A stretch of DNA of 64,000 nt from Tenacibaculum sp. MAR_2009_124 (lineage in GTDB: Bacteria > Bacteroidota > Bacteroidia > Flavobacteriales > Flavobacteriaceae), in the NCBI RefSeq assembly GCF_900105455.1, contig NZ_FNSF01000005.1, forward strand, positions 62,001 to 126,000, read 5' to 3'. Each line of letters starts with the position of its first letter. The first letter of the stretch is position 1. The notes beneath the pieces were generated by a model. That model was not told where the DNA came from. It ran no database searches and saw nothing but the letters and a program-made list of their open reading frames with translations. Positions 46,303 through 55,163 of this stretch are shown here, piece after piece. The position numbers and the translations under genes were made by a program.

Positions 46303-46734
46303 ATGTTCTCTATTTTTTCAAATATTTATTTTGCGAAAAGATCAAGTTCCCCTAAAAACTTTGTTAATGAATTCATAAAAGACTATCATAAATGGAATAA
46401 TACCGCATTAAAAAAAAGTGGTACTATTCAGGATTCTATCAATGTAATTAATGAAGCGAAAGAAAATTATTCTAAGAAAATAGTAGAAAAATACTGTCAT
46501 GAAGGCTTCGAAGGACAACCTATTTCTTTTAGTGACGACACTGCCCACCATCCGAAAAAAGAAGTGATAACTTCTGAAAATGTTAAAGGGAATGAAGCCA
46601 TCGTTTTAACTAAAATGAATAAAATGCATGATTTTGAGGTTGACTACGAATATCGCTTAATCAAAAAGAATAAGAGATGGTATCTATCCGCAGTTGACTA
46701 TGTTGATGGTAACTGTAAATGGCCTTGTTTATGA
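46303..46734 (+). CDS. Small NTF2-fold-like protein (immunity-type), possibly frameshifted at its start
   Basis: 143 residues from the ATG at 46303; an in-frame TTG at 46243 could add 20. The body (FVNEFIKDYHKWNN, then KKIVEKYCHEGFEGQPISF, VLTKMNKMHDFEVDYEYRLIKKNKRWYLSAVDYVDG) looks like the short NTF2-like fold proteins often labelled NTF2 fold immunity proteins. Ends in CKWPCL with two Cys. A second frame overlapping the start has an ATG at 46250 after GAGAG and reads MKKLSVILIQSLI..., like a signal peptide. The current start may thus result from a one-base change in a secreted ancestor. No toxin gene is adjacent. Function unknown. Confidence 0.55.
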   Translation: MFSIFSNIYFAKRSSSPKNFVNEFIKDYHKWNNTALKKSGTIQDSINVINEAKENYSKKIVEKYCHEGFEGQPISFSDDTAHHPKKEVITSENVKGNEAIVLTKMNKMHDFEVDYEYRLIKKNKRWYLSAVDYVDGNCKWPCL

Positions 46735-47046
46735 TAAATTAAAACATTTTTTTTGGGTTAAAATCTTAAAATATTGCTCAAATATCTCGAGCTGAAAAGC
46801 CTATCCTAAAAGTTTTTTGATATTATGAGCAAAAAAGAAGCCAATTTATAATAGTAAAATTCCGATCTAATTTCGATAAAAGTCAATTATTTAAGCAGAA
46901 GTATTACATAATATCAAATTTACAATATAATTTTTGAGATTCTAACAACCTTTTAAAGCAACAGAGTTGCACTTAAAAAACATTCTATTATATTTATAAC
47001 TGAATAAACACAAGACCTTCAAGGTCTTTTTTTATAAATCTAATAT
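46735..47046. other. Intergenic region, no gene seen
   Basis: AT-rich spacer without convincing coding sequence. Its only clear structure is the hairpin at 47012-47034 directly before the next gene. Confidence 0.5.
47012..47034 (+). terminator. Hairpin with T-run just before the LCIB-like gene
   Basis: AAGACCTTCAAGGTCTT is a near-continuous inverted repeat followed by T's. It looks like an intrinsic terminator, but it ends only 13 bases before an ATG, so it may end upstream transcription or attenuate the next gene. Confidence 0.55.
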
Positions 47047-47760
47047 ATGTTACAAAGAAAATTTGATCAAACCGTAAAAAAACATTTTCCAAATGCCAAA
47101 GATGCCAAAGGCACTTCTATTCATTATCTAGGTAAAATGCACATCGAACATAACATCGATATTTCTAAAGTATTAATGGCAACATCTGTATGCTCAGATG
47201 ATATTAACGTTCCATCCACCACCTTCTTCAATGTACTATTCGGTCCATTCATCATGGGAGGCCTAGGAGGGATTCCTTTTGTAGGTCAAACGGGCATGAC
47301 TGCATTTGCACATCATATTCCAGATGACGGAAGCGCTTTTATCTTTTATGGCCCACATATTGGTATTACCCCCGAAGGTCATTTGGGAAAAATGTATAGA
47401 CCTAGGCAGGAAGAAATGGGAAATTCTTGCGGGGCACTAATGCTAGCTTTAAGCAGACTTAAAAATGATGATTATACTCCTACCATAAATGATGATGACT
47501 ATCAGCAAATGAAACTTGAAGAAAGCTTACTTCCTTATCGTGAAGAAATACTTAATCATGATAACCAGCAAAAAGCAATAACGGAAGCAACTTATAAAAT
47601 TATAGATCAAAAAATACATGAACATATCAAATCTTGTAAAGACGAATTTCATGTAGATAGAATTACGTTACTTGGAGGTATCGTTATTAATACTGACTAC
47701 GGATTAGATGATTACTTTGATGTTAGAAATTTTGAAGTAGTCGATATTAAAAAACTATAA
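47047..47760 (+). CDS. LCIB/LCIC-type (theta) carbonic-anhydrase-like protein
   Basis: 237 residues, cytoplasmic. The sequence follows the LCIB/C beta-CA-like family known from algal CO2-concentrating proteins: ATSVCSDDINVPST (C49, D51), GPFIMGGLGGIPFVGQTGM, FYGPHIGITPEG (H104) and GNSCGALMLAL (C128). C49, H104 and C128 correspond to the zinc ligands of active family members and D51 to the catalytic Asp. The Arg expected two residues after the Asp is not there (Ile-Asn-Val follows), which may lower or remove CO2 hydration. Bacterial homologues are known but little studied. A hairpin lies just upstream. Role in CO2 or bicarbonate handling is inferred. Confidence 0.75.
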   Translation: MLQRKFDQTVKKHFPNAKDAKGTSIHYLGKMHIEHNIDISKVLMATSVCSDDINVPSTTFFNVLFGPFIMGGLGGIPFVGQTGMTAFAHHIPDDGSAFIFYGPHIGITPEGHLGKMYRPRQEEMGNSCGALMLALSRLKNDDYTPTINDDDYQQMKLEESLLPYREEILNHDNQQKAITEATYKIIDQKIHEHIKSCKDEFHVDRITLLGGIVINTDYGLDDYFDVRNFEVVDIKKL

Positions 47761-47811
47761 TATTAATAAGCATTTACAAGGACTCGGATTCCTAAAAAAT
47801 TGAGAAGAGAC

Positions 47812-47859
47812 AAAGAATAGTTGACAAAACCCTACTAACTATTCTTTATCTTCTTTTTC
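47812..47859 (+). terminator. Probable intrinsic terminator after the LCIB-like gene
   Basis: AAAGAATAGTT and AACTATTCTTT form an 11-bp stem around a 14-base loop, followed by a pyrimidine/T-rich stretch. Confidence 0.5.
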
Positions 47860-47931
47860 ACTAAATTCTTGTTTTCTGTAACCTCTTTCTTCATATCCCC
47901 GTCAGAGAAAGAAACTCTTAAACTTTAATTT

Positions 47932-48987
47932 ATGAAAAAAACATTTCGTCTGATACGACTGTCAATTAGTACCATTTGCTTACTATTATCACCTATCCTC
48001 AATTCTCAAAATTTCAAACGAATAGATAGCCTTCTATCACTGAAGTATTCAAAAGACGCTCCAGGAGCAGTATTTTTAATCTCAAAACATGGAAAAATTG
48101 TATATGAAAAAGCATTCGGGCTTTCAAACCTAGAATTAGATACTCCGATGAAAACTAACAGTGTTTTCGAAATTGGTTCTATGACTAAGCAATTCACGGC
48201 AGTTTCAATTTTATTGCTCGTAGAACAAGGTAAAATAAGTCTAAAAGACGAAATCACTAAATTTATACCAAATTACCCTACTTCTGGACATAAAATCACC
48301 ATCCATCATTTATTAACTCATACCTCCGGTATTAAAAGCTTACATAAAATCGCCCTAAAAGATTTATCTCCAAATAAACTAATCGATTTTTTCAAAGATG
48401 AGTCTATGGATTTTGCTCCTGGGGAAAAGTTCAAGTATAACAATTCGGGCTACATCATTTTAGGTTATATTATCGAAAAAGTTTCGGGACTCAACTACGC
48501 GAATTTCGTTAGAGAATATATTTTCAAAAAACTACATATGAACTCTTCCTATTATGCAAATCAAAAACAAATAATTCCTCAAAGAGCCTCAGGGTATCAC
48601 TTCAGAAAAAACTATATTAACAGAAGGCCAATTAGTTATACCATTCCTTACTCATCAGGTTCTCTAATGTCAACCGTTGCCGATATGAACTTATGGCAAA
48701 TTGCTATAAAAAACTATATTTTAATCAGCAAACAAACAGCTCAACTAGCATTCAAAAATTACACATTGAACAATGGTAAACATATAAACTACGGCTATGG
48801 TTGGCATATTAAAACCACAAATACAATAAAAAGAATTGAACATGGAGGTTCTATCTTTGGTTTTAAATCTATGGGCATTTATTTACCTGAGAACGACATT
48901 TACGTGATAGGCTTAACGAACTGTGATTGTAATTCTCCAACAAAAATAAGTAAAGAAATAGCTGCAATCGCTTCTGAGAACTATTAA
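47932..48987 (+). CDS. Serine hydrolase, class C beta-lactamase family, exported
   Basis: 351 residues with a signal peptide (about 1-25, ending SPILNSQ). Motifs are S83-M-T-K86, YNNSGYIILG for the Tyr-x-Asn, and EHGGSIFGFKS in the HxG position. LLTHTSGI is also standard. The family includes D-Ala-D-Ala carboxypeptidases and esterases; substrate unknown. The usual extra C-terminal domain is missing. A short coding-like stretch downstream (49103-49192) might be a detached end but is too brief to prove. No operon partners. Confidence 0.9.
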   Translation: MKKTFRLIRLSISTICLLLSPILNSQNFKRIDSLLSLKYSKDAPGAVFLISKHGKIVYEKAFGLSNLELDTPMKTNSVFEIGSMTKQFTAVSILLLVEQGKISLKDEITKFIPNYPTSGHKITIHHLLTHTSGIKSLHKIALKDLSPNKLIDFFKDESMDFAPGEKFKYNNSGYIILGYIIEKVSGLNYANFVREYIFKKLHMNSSYYANQKQIIPQRASGYHFRKNYINRRPISYTIPYSSGSLMSTVADMNLWQIAIKNYILISKQTAQLAFKNYTLNNGKHINYGYGWHIKTTNTIKRIEHGGSIFGFKSMGIYLPENDIYVIGLTNCDCNSPTKISKEIAAIASENY

Positions 48988-49365
48988 GTATACTTTTTTC
49001 TTATTTTACAGCATAAAACAAATAATGTCTAACTTTTCTTCCAAAGATTGTATTTCCGAAGAAAAAAAGGACAGTAAATAAGGGAGAAAAAAACCAAAAT
49101 AAAAAGCTCCTATTGGAGAATTTAGCTTCATTTCTCTTCCTGTTGACACAGAAGGTAATATATCGGTTTACATTCTACAAACTAGACAATAAACACGATG
49201 AAAAACTTCTTTTATAATTGGCAACGTTAAGAAGACATTAAACAATTATCAACAACAGTTCATATATTTTCTTGAATTGTTGTTGTTTTTTTAGGTATAT
49301 TGTTCACAGAAAAGTAATACTTACAAAAATTATTTTTCTCGAAACTAACTAACTTATCTACTACT
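48988..49365. other. Intergenic region with one short coding-like stretch
   Basis: Frame 49103-49192 reads APIGEFSFISLPVDTEGN then ISVYILQTRQ and a stop, like the end of a lost gene, but no start or family can be assigned. No promoter box, RNA or repeat is recognised otherwise. Confidence 0.4.
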
Positions 49366-50214
49366 ATGCCAATTAAAAAAGCACTAGGAACACTTATGTT
49401 CCTTGCGTTATTTTCTGATCCCTTTTGTTTTTCACAAGATTCTAATTTCCACATATATTTATGCTTTGGACAATCAAATATGGAAGGAGCTGGAGCGATA
49501 GAAGAAATTGACAAAAAAGTTCCCGACAACTTCTTCGTTTTACAAGGTGTTAATTGCTCTGAACCTAATAGGAAAAAAGGCTCTTGGCGAGCAGCTACTC
49601 CTCCATTATGCCAATGTAACACAGGGTTAAGTCCTGCCGATTATTTTGGCAGAACAATGGTTGCTAACCTGCCTGAACATATTAAAATAGGGATCATTAA
49701 TGTTAGTATTTCAGGCTGTGATATTCGAATATTTGATAAAGATATATACACATCTTATGATGACACTCATAAAGCTGATTGGTTTTCTAATATAGTTAAA
49801 AACTATGGAGGAAATCCATACAAACACCTAATTGATTTAACCAAAACTGCGCAAAAAGATGGCATTGTTAAAGGTTTTTTATTGCATCAAGGAGAATCAA
49901 ATTCAGGTGATGTGCAATGGCCAAACTACGTTCATAAAATCTATAAAGATTTATTAAATGATTTATCGCTAAACTCAAAAGATGTTCCTCTTTTGATCGG
50001 AGAAGTTGCCTCTGAAAACAATAGTTGTTGTAATAGCATGAATTCTATTATTAATAAAGTTCCTGAAACAATTAACAATTCACATGTAATTTCATCAAGG
50101 AACTGTACGACCAAGGATATAGCCCATTTTAATTCTGAAGGATATCGCGAAATAGGGAAACGCTATGCATTAAAAATGCTTGATTTATTGAATGTTGTTA
50201 ACACTAAAAACTAA
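49366..50214 (+). CDS. SGNH-type carbohydrate esterase, CE6/SASA (sialate O-acetylesterase-like) family
   Basis: 282 residues with a signal peptide (about 1-23, FLALFSDPFCFSQ). The catalytic Ser is in CFGQSNMEGAG, the oxyanion block in LLHQGESNSGD, and Asp/His in TKDIAHFNSEGYREIG. This is the pattern of SASA/CE6 acetylesterases, which remove O-acetyl groups from sialic acids or plant-type glycans. Extra Cys pairs (CCNS, LCQC) may form disulfides. Together with the upstream sulfatases it suggests handling of decorated polysaccharide. Substrate not determined. Confidence 0.87.
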   Translation: MPIKKALGTLMFLALFSDPFCFSQDSNFHIYLCFGQSNMEGAGAIEEIDKKVPDNFFVLQGVNCSEPNRKKGSWRAATPPLCQCNTGLSPADYFGRTMVANLPEHIKIGIINVSISGCDIRIFDKDIYTSYDDTHKADWFSNIVKNYGGNPYKHLIDLTKTAQKDGIVKGFLLHQGESNSGDVQWPNYVHKIYKDLLNDLSLNSKDVPLLIGEVASENNSCCNSMNSIINKVPETINNSHVISSRNCTTKDIAHFNSEGYREIGKRYALKMLDLLNVVNTKN

Positions 50215-50221
50215 GGTTAAA

Positions 50222-50614
50222 ATGAAAAATATAAACAGACTTATTACAAACATATGTTCCGTTAATTTGACAAAAAGCAAGTCCTTTTACACAAAATTAT
50301 TTGATTTCACTATCGCTTTTGATAGCGATTGGTTTATTCAATTGGTTTCTAAAAGTAATGGATTAGAACTTGGGATTATTGACCGAAACAACGAAACAGT
50401 ACATAATGAATATCAAAAAAAACCAGAAGGCTTCTTTATAACCTTTGTAGTTGACAACGCTGATGATTTGTATAAGACAGCCAAGAATGAAGGCTTCGAA
50501 GTACTTAGTAAACCTACAAATACTTTTTATGGACAACGAAGGTTGCTTTTGAAAGATCCAGATGGAACTTTAGTAGATATTTCTTCTCCAATAAAAGATT
50601 TTCAGTTTAGTTAA
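50222..50614 (+). CDS. VOC family (glyoxalase/bleomycin-resistance) protein
   Basis: 130 residues from the ATG at 50222 (MKNINRLITNICSVNLTKSKSFY), which follows the esterase by seven bases; the frame is open slightly upstream inside the esterase. The VOC pattern is clear: repeated beta-alpha-beta-beta-beta modules, LTKSKSFYTKLFDF, GFFITFVVDNADDLYKTAKNEGFEV and RLLLKDPDGTLVDISSP. Family members are metal-dependent lyases, dioxygenases or antibiotic-binding proteins. No specific role is evident. Confidence 0.85.
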   Translation: MKNINRLITNICSVNLTKSKSFYTKLFDFTIAFDSDWFIQLVSKSNGLELGIIDRNNETVHNEYQKKPEGFFITFVVDNADDLYKTAKNEGFEVLSKPTNTFYGQRRLLLKDPDGTLVDISSPIKDFQFS

Positions 50615-50644
50615 TCTTTTATTTTAATTATCAAATAACTCTAA

Positions 50645-51535
50645 TCAATTGGCGTTTATTAACTCAAGTGAATTCTCTATTTCTTCATTAGAAACTTTAG
50701 AATTCGCTCCAGGCTTACTTGCCACCAATGCTCCTATCGCGCAGGCATAACGCAATGCTTGTTCTGGTGGTTTATTTTTCAGTAATCCATCTAATAGTGC
50801 CGCCACGAAAGAATCGCCTGCCCCTACAGTATCAACAACCTCAACCTTTATTGTTTTGCTGTAATAAAAATTTCTTTTATAATATAACACGGCCCCTTCT
50901 TCCCCTTTGGTCATACAAATTGCTTCTAAATTGTAGATTCGAGAAAGTACCTTGAAATCGGATTCAATAGTTGTTATTTCTATGTTCAATAATTGAAACA
51001 ACTCTAAATATTCTTCCTCATTAATTTTAAGGAAATTTGTTTGTTCTAGTAATTCTTTAAGTATTAGTGTATCGTAGTAAGGAGATCTCAAATTAACATC
51101 CAACACTTTATATGGAGCTATATCTAGTAACTTTAACAATGTTTCATGAGAAACTCTGTTACGATTAATTAGTGACCCGAATATAAACACATCAGAGTTT
51201 TTAACAACAGTTTCCATTCTTTCTTCGAACTTGATAAAATCCCAAGCAGAATCTTCAACAATTACATAACTAGCCGATCCTTTGTCATCTAAGCTTACCT
51301 CAACCTTTCCTGTTGCAAATTTAGATTTTTGAATATATTCAAGAGATAGTCCTTCATGTTTCATAAAAGATATAATTTCATTCCCTTCAAAATCTTCTCC
51401 CACCGAACTCACCATAGTAACCTCATTATTAAAAGATTGCAACCGAATAGCTACATTTAAAGGTGCCCCTCCAATTCTTTTATAGGTAGGAAAAACATCC
51501 CACAAAACCTCTCCAAAACAGACTATATTAGACAT
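50645..51535 (-). CDS. PfkB-family sugar kinase, probable fructokinase
   Basis: 296 residues. GEVLWDVFP with RIGGAPLNVAIRLQ at the N-terminus, and DTVGAGDSFVAALLDGL with the catalytic Asp near the C-terminus, identify a ribokinase-fold kinase. The N-terminal form is that of bacterial fructokinases. It overlaps the GH32 gene upstream by 8 bases, so fructose released by GH32 is its likely substrate, giving fructose 6-phosphate. Last gene of the minus-strand sugar cluster. Confidence 0.9.
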   Translation of the reverse strand: MSNIVCFGEVLWDVFPTYKRIGGAPLNVAIRLQSFNNEVTMVSSVGEDFEGNEIISFMKHEGLSLEYIQKSKFATGKVEVSLDDKGSASYVIVEDSAWDFIKFEERMETVVKNSDVFIFGSLINRNRVSHETLLKLLDIAPYKVLDVNLRSPYYDTLILKELLEQTNFLKINEEEYLELFQLLNIEITTIESDFKVLSRIYNLEAICMTKGEEGAVLYYKRNFYYSKTIKVEVVDTVGAGDSFVAALLDGLLKNKPPEQALRYACAIGALVASKPGANSKVSNEEIENSLELINAN

Positions 51536-53054
51536 ATGATTTTATTTTGTATGTTTTTAAATTCTTTATTGTAAATTCTTTATCAGAAAATAATGACATT
51601 TGTGTCATTTTGTATTTAGGAAAGAAAATTTCTGTAAATACATGTTCTCCTTCATTTAAAAAAATTTCTATGGATGTTTTATCAATTACTACTTCCAAAG
51701 CCAATTTTTTATATTGTTTTTTCAATTCGTAAATTAATTTCTCTGTTAAAAACTGATCAGAAAATTTTGGCGCTCCAACCTTACTTCTGTCGATAAAAAA
51801 TGTTTCAGAAACATTATCTAACCCAAACTCTAGACTGTCACCTTTGTTATTGGACCATGAAAATGTGTAAACTTGACTTGACAAATCATCCAAGCTAATT
51901 TTAAAAACAATACTTGACTCAAAACTACCCTTACTCACATCGCATATCGTTGTTTTCAACGGTTTTTTTAATGTATACATCAAATCTGAATTATTAAAAA
52001 GTTCTTTCACAGGAAGTGATTTTATGATGTAACTTCCATCTTCTTTCAACCTAAGCTTCAATTCTCTAGGAATGGTCATTGTTCCTCTCCATTCATATGT
52101 TGGTACTTTATCAGCATAATTCCAATTTGACATCCAACCGATAAATAATCTTCTCCCATCTTCTTTTGGGACATTCGACCAGGTGACTCCTGCATAATTA
52201 TCTCTTCCATAATCTAACCAAACAGCTCCGTTTTCATCCAATTGTTTTTTAAAACTTCTATCCACCGTGAATTTCTCACCATCAAAACCCCCAATAAAAT
52301 ACTGCGTTCCTGATCCACCATTCGGACCACCAGGGTTTATACTTTGAAGTAATACCCATTTCTTTTCACCTGTTTCATTAACTTCAAGTTGAAACAAATC
52401 AGGGCATTCCCATACTCCTTCATGTGCCCCGATGTCTTTTCCAAAGGATGACACGTACTTCCAATTGATCAAATTTTCTGAACGATAAAATAAGGTTTCA
52501 GCATAGGTTGACAATACCATTAACCAACGGTTTCTTTCTTCGTCCCAGATAACTTTTGGATCTCTAAAATCTTTTAATCCAGGATTAGACAAAACTGGAT
52601 TCCCTTGATACTTTTCCCAAGTAAATCCTTCATCCAAAGAGTAGGCTATTCCTTGAGTTTGATAACCTTCTTCTCCCCTTTTCTCTTTTTCGGGATCATG
52701 GTAAGTAAAAATGGCTATAATTGGAACACTATCTCCGTCTCCTAAACCAGATGTATTATTATAATCAACTACCGCGCTACCTGAAAAAATATACCCAAGT
52801 TCATCAGGGTAAAGTGCAATTCCATGTTCAGTCCAATTTATAAAATCCTTACTGGTTGCATGTCCCCAATGCATTGGTCCCCAAACATTCCCTTCGGGAT
52901 AATATTGATAAAACAAATGGTATGTTCCATTTAGAAAAAACATCCCATTAGGATCATTCATCCATTTCGCTTTTGGAGTAAAGTGTATTTGAGGTCGGTA
53001 CAACCTATTTTCTTCTGAAATATTATTATATAAAGACTTACTACTTTTCAACAT
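51528..53054 (-). CDS. GH32 beta-fructosidase (sucrose/fructan hydrolase), cytoplasmic
   Basis: 508 residues without signal peptide. The three GH32 acidic motifs are present: WMNDPNG (nucleophile D34), FRDPK (transition-state Asp) and ECPDLF (acid/base Glu). The C-terminal beta-sandwich starts near 350. GH32 hydrolyses terminal fructose from sucrose or fructo-oligosaccharides with retention. Lack of an export signal, the adjacent SUT-type symporter and fructokinase all point to intracellular sucrose breakdown. The 258 bases upstream hold possible LacI-like sites. Confidence 0.95.
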   Translation of the reverse strand: MLKSSKSLYNNISEENRLYRPQIHFTPKAKWMNDPNGMFFLNGTYHLFYQYYPEGNVWGPMHWGHATSKDFINWTEHGIALYPDELGYIFSGSAVVDYNNTSGLGDGDSVPIIAIFTYHDPEKEKRGEEGYQTQGIAYSLDEGFTWEKYQGNPVLSNPGLKDFRDPKVIWDEERNRWLMVLSTYAETLFYRSENLINWKYVSSFGKDIGAHEGVWECPDLFQLEVNETGEKKWVLLQSINPGGPNGGSGTQYFIGGFDGEKFTVDRSFKKQLDENGAVWLDYGRDNYAGVTWSNVPKEDGRRLFIGWMSNWNYADKVPTYEWRGTMTIPRELKLRLKEDGSYIIKSLPVKELFNNSDLMYTLKKPLKTTICDVSKGSFESSIVFKISLDDLSSQVYTFSWSNNKGDSLEFGLDNVSETFFIDRSKVGAPKFSDQFLTEKLIYELKKQYKKLALEVVIDKTSIEIFLNEGEHVFTEIFFPKYKMTQMSLFSDKEFTIKNLKTYKIKSYV

Positions 53055-53312
53055 AAAAAGACATTGAAGGCATTGACTTATTATTACAAGATTTTAAATG
53101 AATCATATTTGTAGTAGGTATATGATACCAAATAAACTTTCATTTTTATGATATTCTTTTTAATGAACTCTTTTAAACAAGTTCAATGATTTTATTCTAT
53201 AAGCAATATAAAAATAATTGAATTTAAATGTTAAAAAACGAGATTTAAACTCTTAATATTGATAACGAAATCGTTTTCGATTTCCAAAACTAATCTTAGC
53301 TTATTTTCTCTT
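53055..53312 (-). promoter_or_regulatory. GH32 upstream control region with LacI-like sites and an inverted repeat
   Basis: CGAAATCGTTTTCG (53266-53279) is a near-palindrome around CG, like LacI-family operators. A weaker CG-centred site, TTAAAAAACGAGATTTAA (53231-53248), lies 33 bp away, about three helical turns. GGTAT-atg-ATACC (53117-53129) is a perfect inverted repeat about 60 bases before the GH32 start. No clean TAnnTTTG box is found. Operator roles are inferred. Confidence 0.4.
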
Positions 53313-55163
53313 TCAAAAAACCTTTTCTGGAGAGTCCAAGTTATTCAAACGTTCCAATAATGCGGCAGATAATAATGAAATTCCATATTGATAAGACGCA
53401 TTCATCCAACCAAACCCTTCGCTTGTTATGTATTCAAAATCTACTCCTACATTACCATATTCAGCAAATACTTTATGGGTAGCCTCTACTACATCATATT
53501 TTTCTGGAATTGTACCATTATAATCGACTGCATTTTTTGTAATCATATATAACCATCGATAAATTACTTCTTGTGCTTCATCTTTAAATCCATAATTCAA
53601 TAAGCCTTTCCAAATCATCATTTGATGAGGCGCCCAACCATTTGGATAATCCCATTGTCGTTGAGGGCGTTCTTTCGAAATTTCACCTCTACTTTCTTTA
53701 GTACATCCGGCAATGCCACCGTTTTCCAGCAGTAAAGGCAATATATTTTTAACCAAAGCTTGAGCCTGTTCTTCCGATGCCAAATTACACCATAACGGAA
53801 TTAAAGATGTCGCTGAAACAAACGGCACCTGTTCATAAGTTATCCAATTGTAATCAAAATAACAATTGGCTTCCCCATTCCATAAATACGTATTAATTAA
53901 TTCTTTTCTATTATGCGCTTTTTCCTCCCAAAAATCACTCGTCATTCCTTCAAAACTATTATTAAACTCTTCACTGATTAATTCTGCAAAGTCCGTTTCA
54001 TATTTGTATAGAAAAGCATTTAATTCTACTAAATTAAGATCTGCACAGTTCCCGTCAATTCTGTATGAAGTATCATGCCCTGACTCTCTTACGCTTCTGT
54101 CATGAATAAAATAGGTATCTAAATAATGATTACTTACTTCTCCATTAACATATTTTCTTTCATACTCATTCATCGTAAGTCCGAGTTTCTCTGCACAAGG
54201 AATCATAACAGCATCAAAATGACCTTCCTCACACTCTGGAGGGATTCCTATTCCTTCAGCAAGATAGCGGTTTAACCCATTTCTGGTTTCCCTCTTCCCT
54301 TCAACCATCCAAACAGTTTCATATTCTTTTATCGCTGTTTTCAAATGACTCTTTAACCATGCCTTATCTTTTGTTACCTCATAAACTTCACGAATTAAAG
54401 ATGTATAAAAAGGAGGTTGTGTTCTTGTCAGATAATAACTTCTATTCGCATTTAAAATTTTTCCATAATGCTTTATTTCATATTGAAAATTATCTGCCAT
54501 TCCTTTGGCTAAGTGAACCTTTCCATCGATTAACAGACCAATAGCTTCAAAATAACTATCCCATCCGTACATTTCATTAAAACGACCACCAGGAACTACA
54601 AAAGGTACCGCCTGTATTTCCCCATTAACTTCTTCTAACTTTAAACTTAAAACTCCTGGTTTTTTATTAATAGATTTCACATACTCTGGAGTAATTTCCT
54701 TTGGTAATTTTACCGTTTCTATTAACAATTCACCTTCTAGTTTTTTATAATAATCAAATGCCAATTCATCATAAAAAGGAACATATACTGGAAGTCTCTC
54801 TGCAGTTAAAGATTCATTTTTGGTATCAGCAATTAAACGTTCAATACCATTAGCTCCCATAGTTCTTGTCAGTCCATTCCAATAATAATCTCTTATCATT
54901 CTAGAAACCCTAATTGTTGGTAACTCTTCAATAATAGATTTTGTAATTTCTAACTCTGTTTCACCCTTATTTCTAGCGATAACCAATTCCTGAAGTAGAT
55001 TGGATAAATGGTATGTTCCTTCTATTACACATAGAGCTTCACCAGAAGTTATGGTAAATGACTTTGGCCCATTATCTTCAATAGTTATTTTTTTATCTCC
55101 ATCCGTATCTTCTTGTGCTAAAAGAGATTTTAAAGTACGCTCTATGGGAATCTTAAACTTCAT
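53313..55163 (-). CDS. Trehalase, GH37, neutral (EF-hand-like) type
   Basis: 616 residues, no signal peptide. GH37 signatures are PGGRFNEMYGWDSYF and QWDYPNGWAPHQ, with the catalytic Asp in between. The N-terminus contains D19-T-D-G-D-K-K-I-T-I-E-D30, then NGPKSF. This matches the EF-hand-like calcium site of fungal neutral trehalases (DTD.N..ITIEDTGPK), but the phosphorylated N-terminal extension of the fungal enzymes is absent. The enzyme splits trehalose to two glucose in the cytoplasm. Its start overlaps the end of the upstream MFS gene by 11 bases, which suggests trehalose uptake by that carrier. Confidence 0.94.
   Translation of the reverse strand: MKFKIPIERTLKSLLAQEDTDGDKKITIEDNGPKSFTITSGEALCVIEGTYHLSNLLQELVIARNKGETELEITKSIIEELPTIRVSRMIRDYYWNGLTRTMGANGIERLIADTKNESLTAERLPVYVPFYDELAFDYYKKLEGELLIETVKLPKEITPEYVKSINKKPGVLSLKLEEVNGEIQAVPFVVPGGRFNEMYGWDSYFEAIGLLIDGKVHLAKGMADNFQYEIKHYGKILNANRSYYLTRTQPPFYTSLIREVYEVTKDKAWLKSHLKTAIKEYETVWMVEGKRETRNGLNRYLAEGIGIPPECEEGHFDAVMIPCAEKLGLTMNEYERKYVNGEVSNHYLDTYFIHDRSVRESGHDTSYRIDGNCADLNLVELNAFLYKYETDFAELISEEFNNSFEGMTSDFWEEKAHNRKELINTYLWNGEANCYFDYNWITYEQVPFVSATSLIPLWCNLASEEQAQALVKNILPLLLENGGIAGCTKESRGEISKERPQRQWDYPNGWAPHQMMIWKGLLNYGFKDEAQEVIYRWLYMITKNAVDYNGTIPEKYDVVEATHKVFAEYGNVGVDFEYITSEGFGWMNASYQYGISLLSAALLERLNNLDSPEKVF

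Noticed and set aside
49103-49192. Frame reading APIGEFSFISLPVDTEGN to a stop
   Set aside because: Might be a lost gene end, but 29 codons without a recognised motif are not enough.
53099-53158. Possible 19-codon leader peptide (MKVYLVSYTYYKYDSFKIL) before GH32 on the minus strand
   Set aside because: No ribosome site or paired attenuator found; expected by chance at this base composition.
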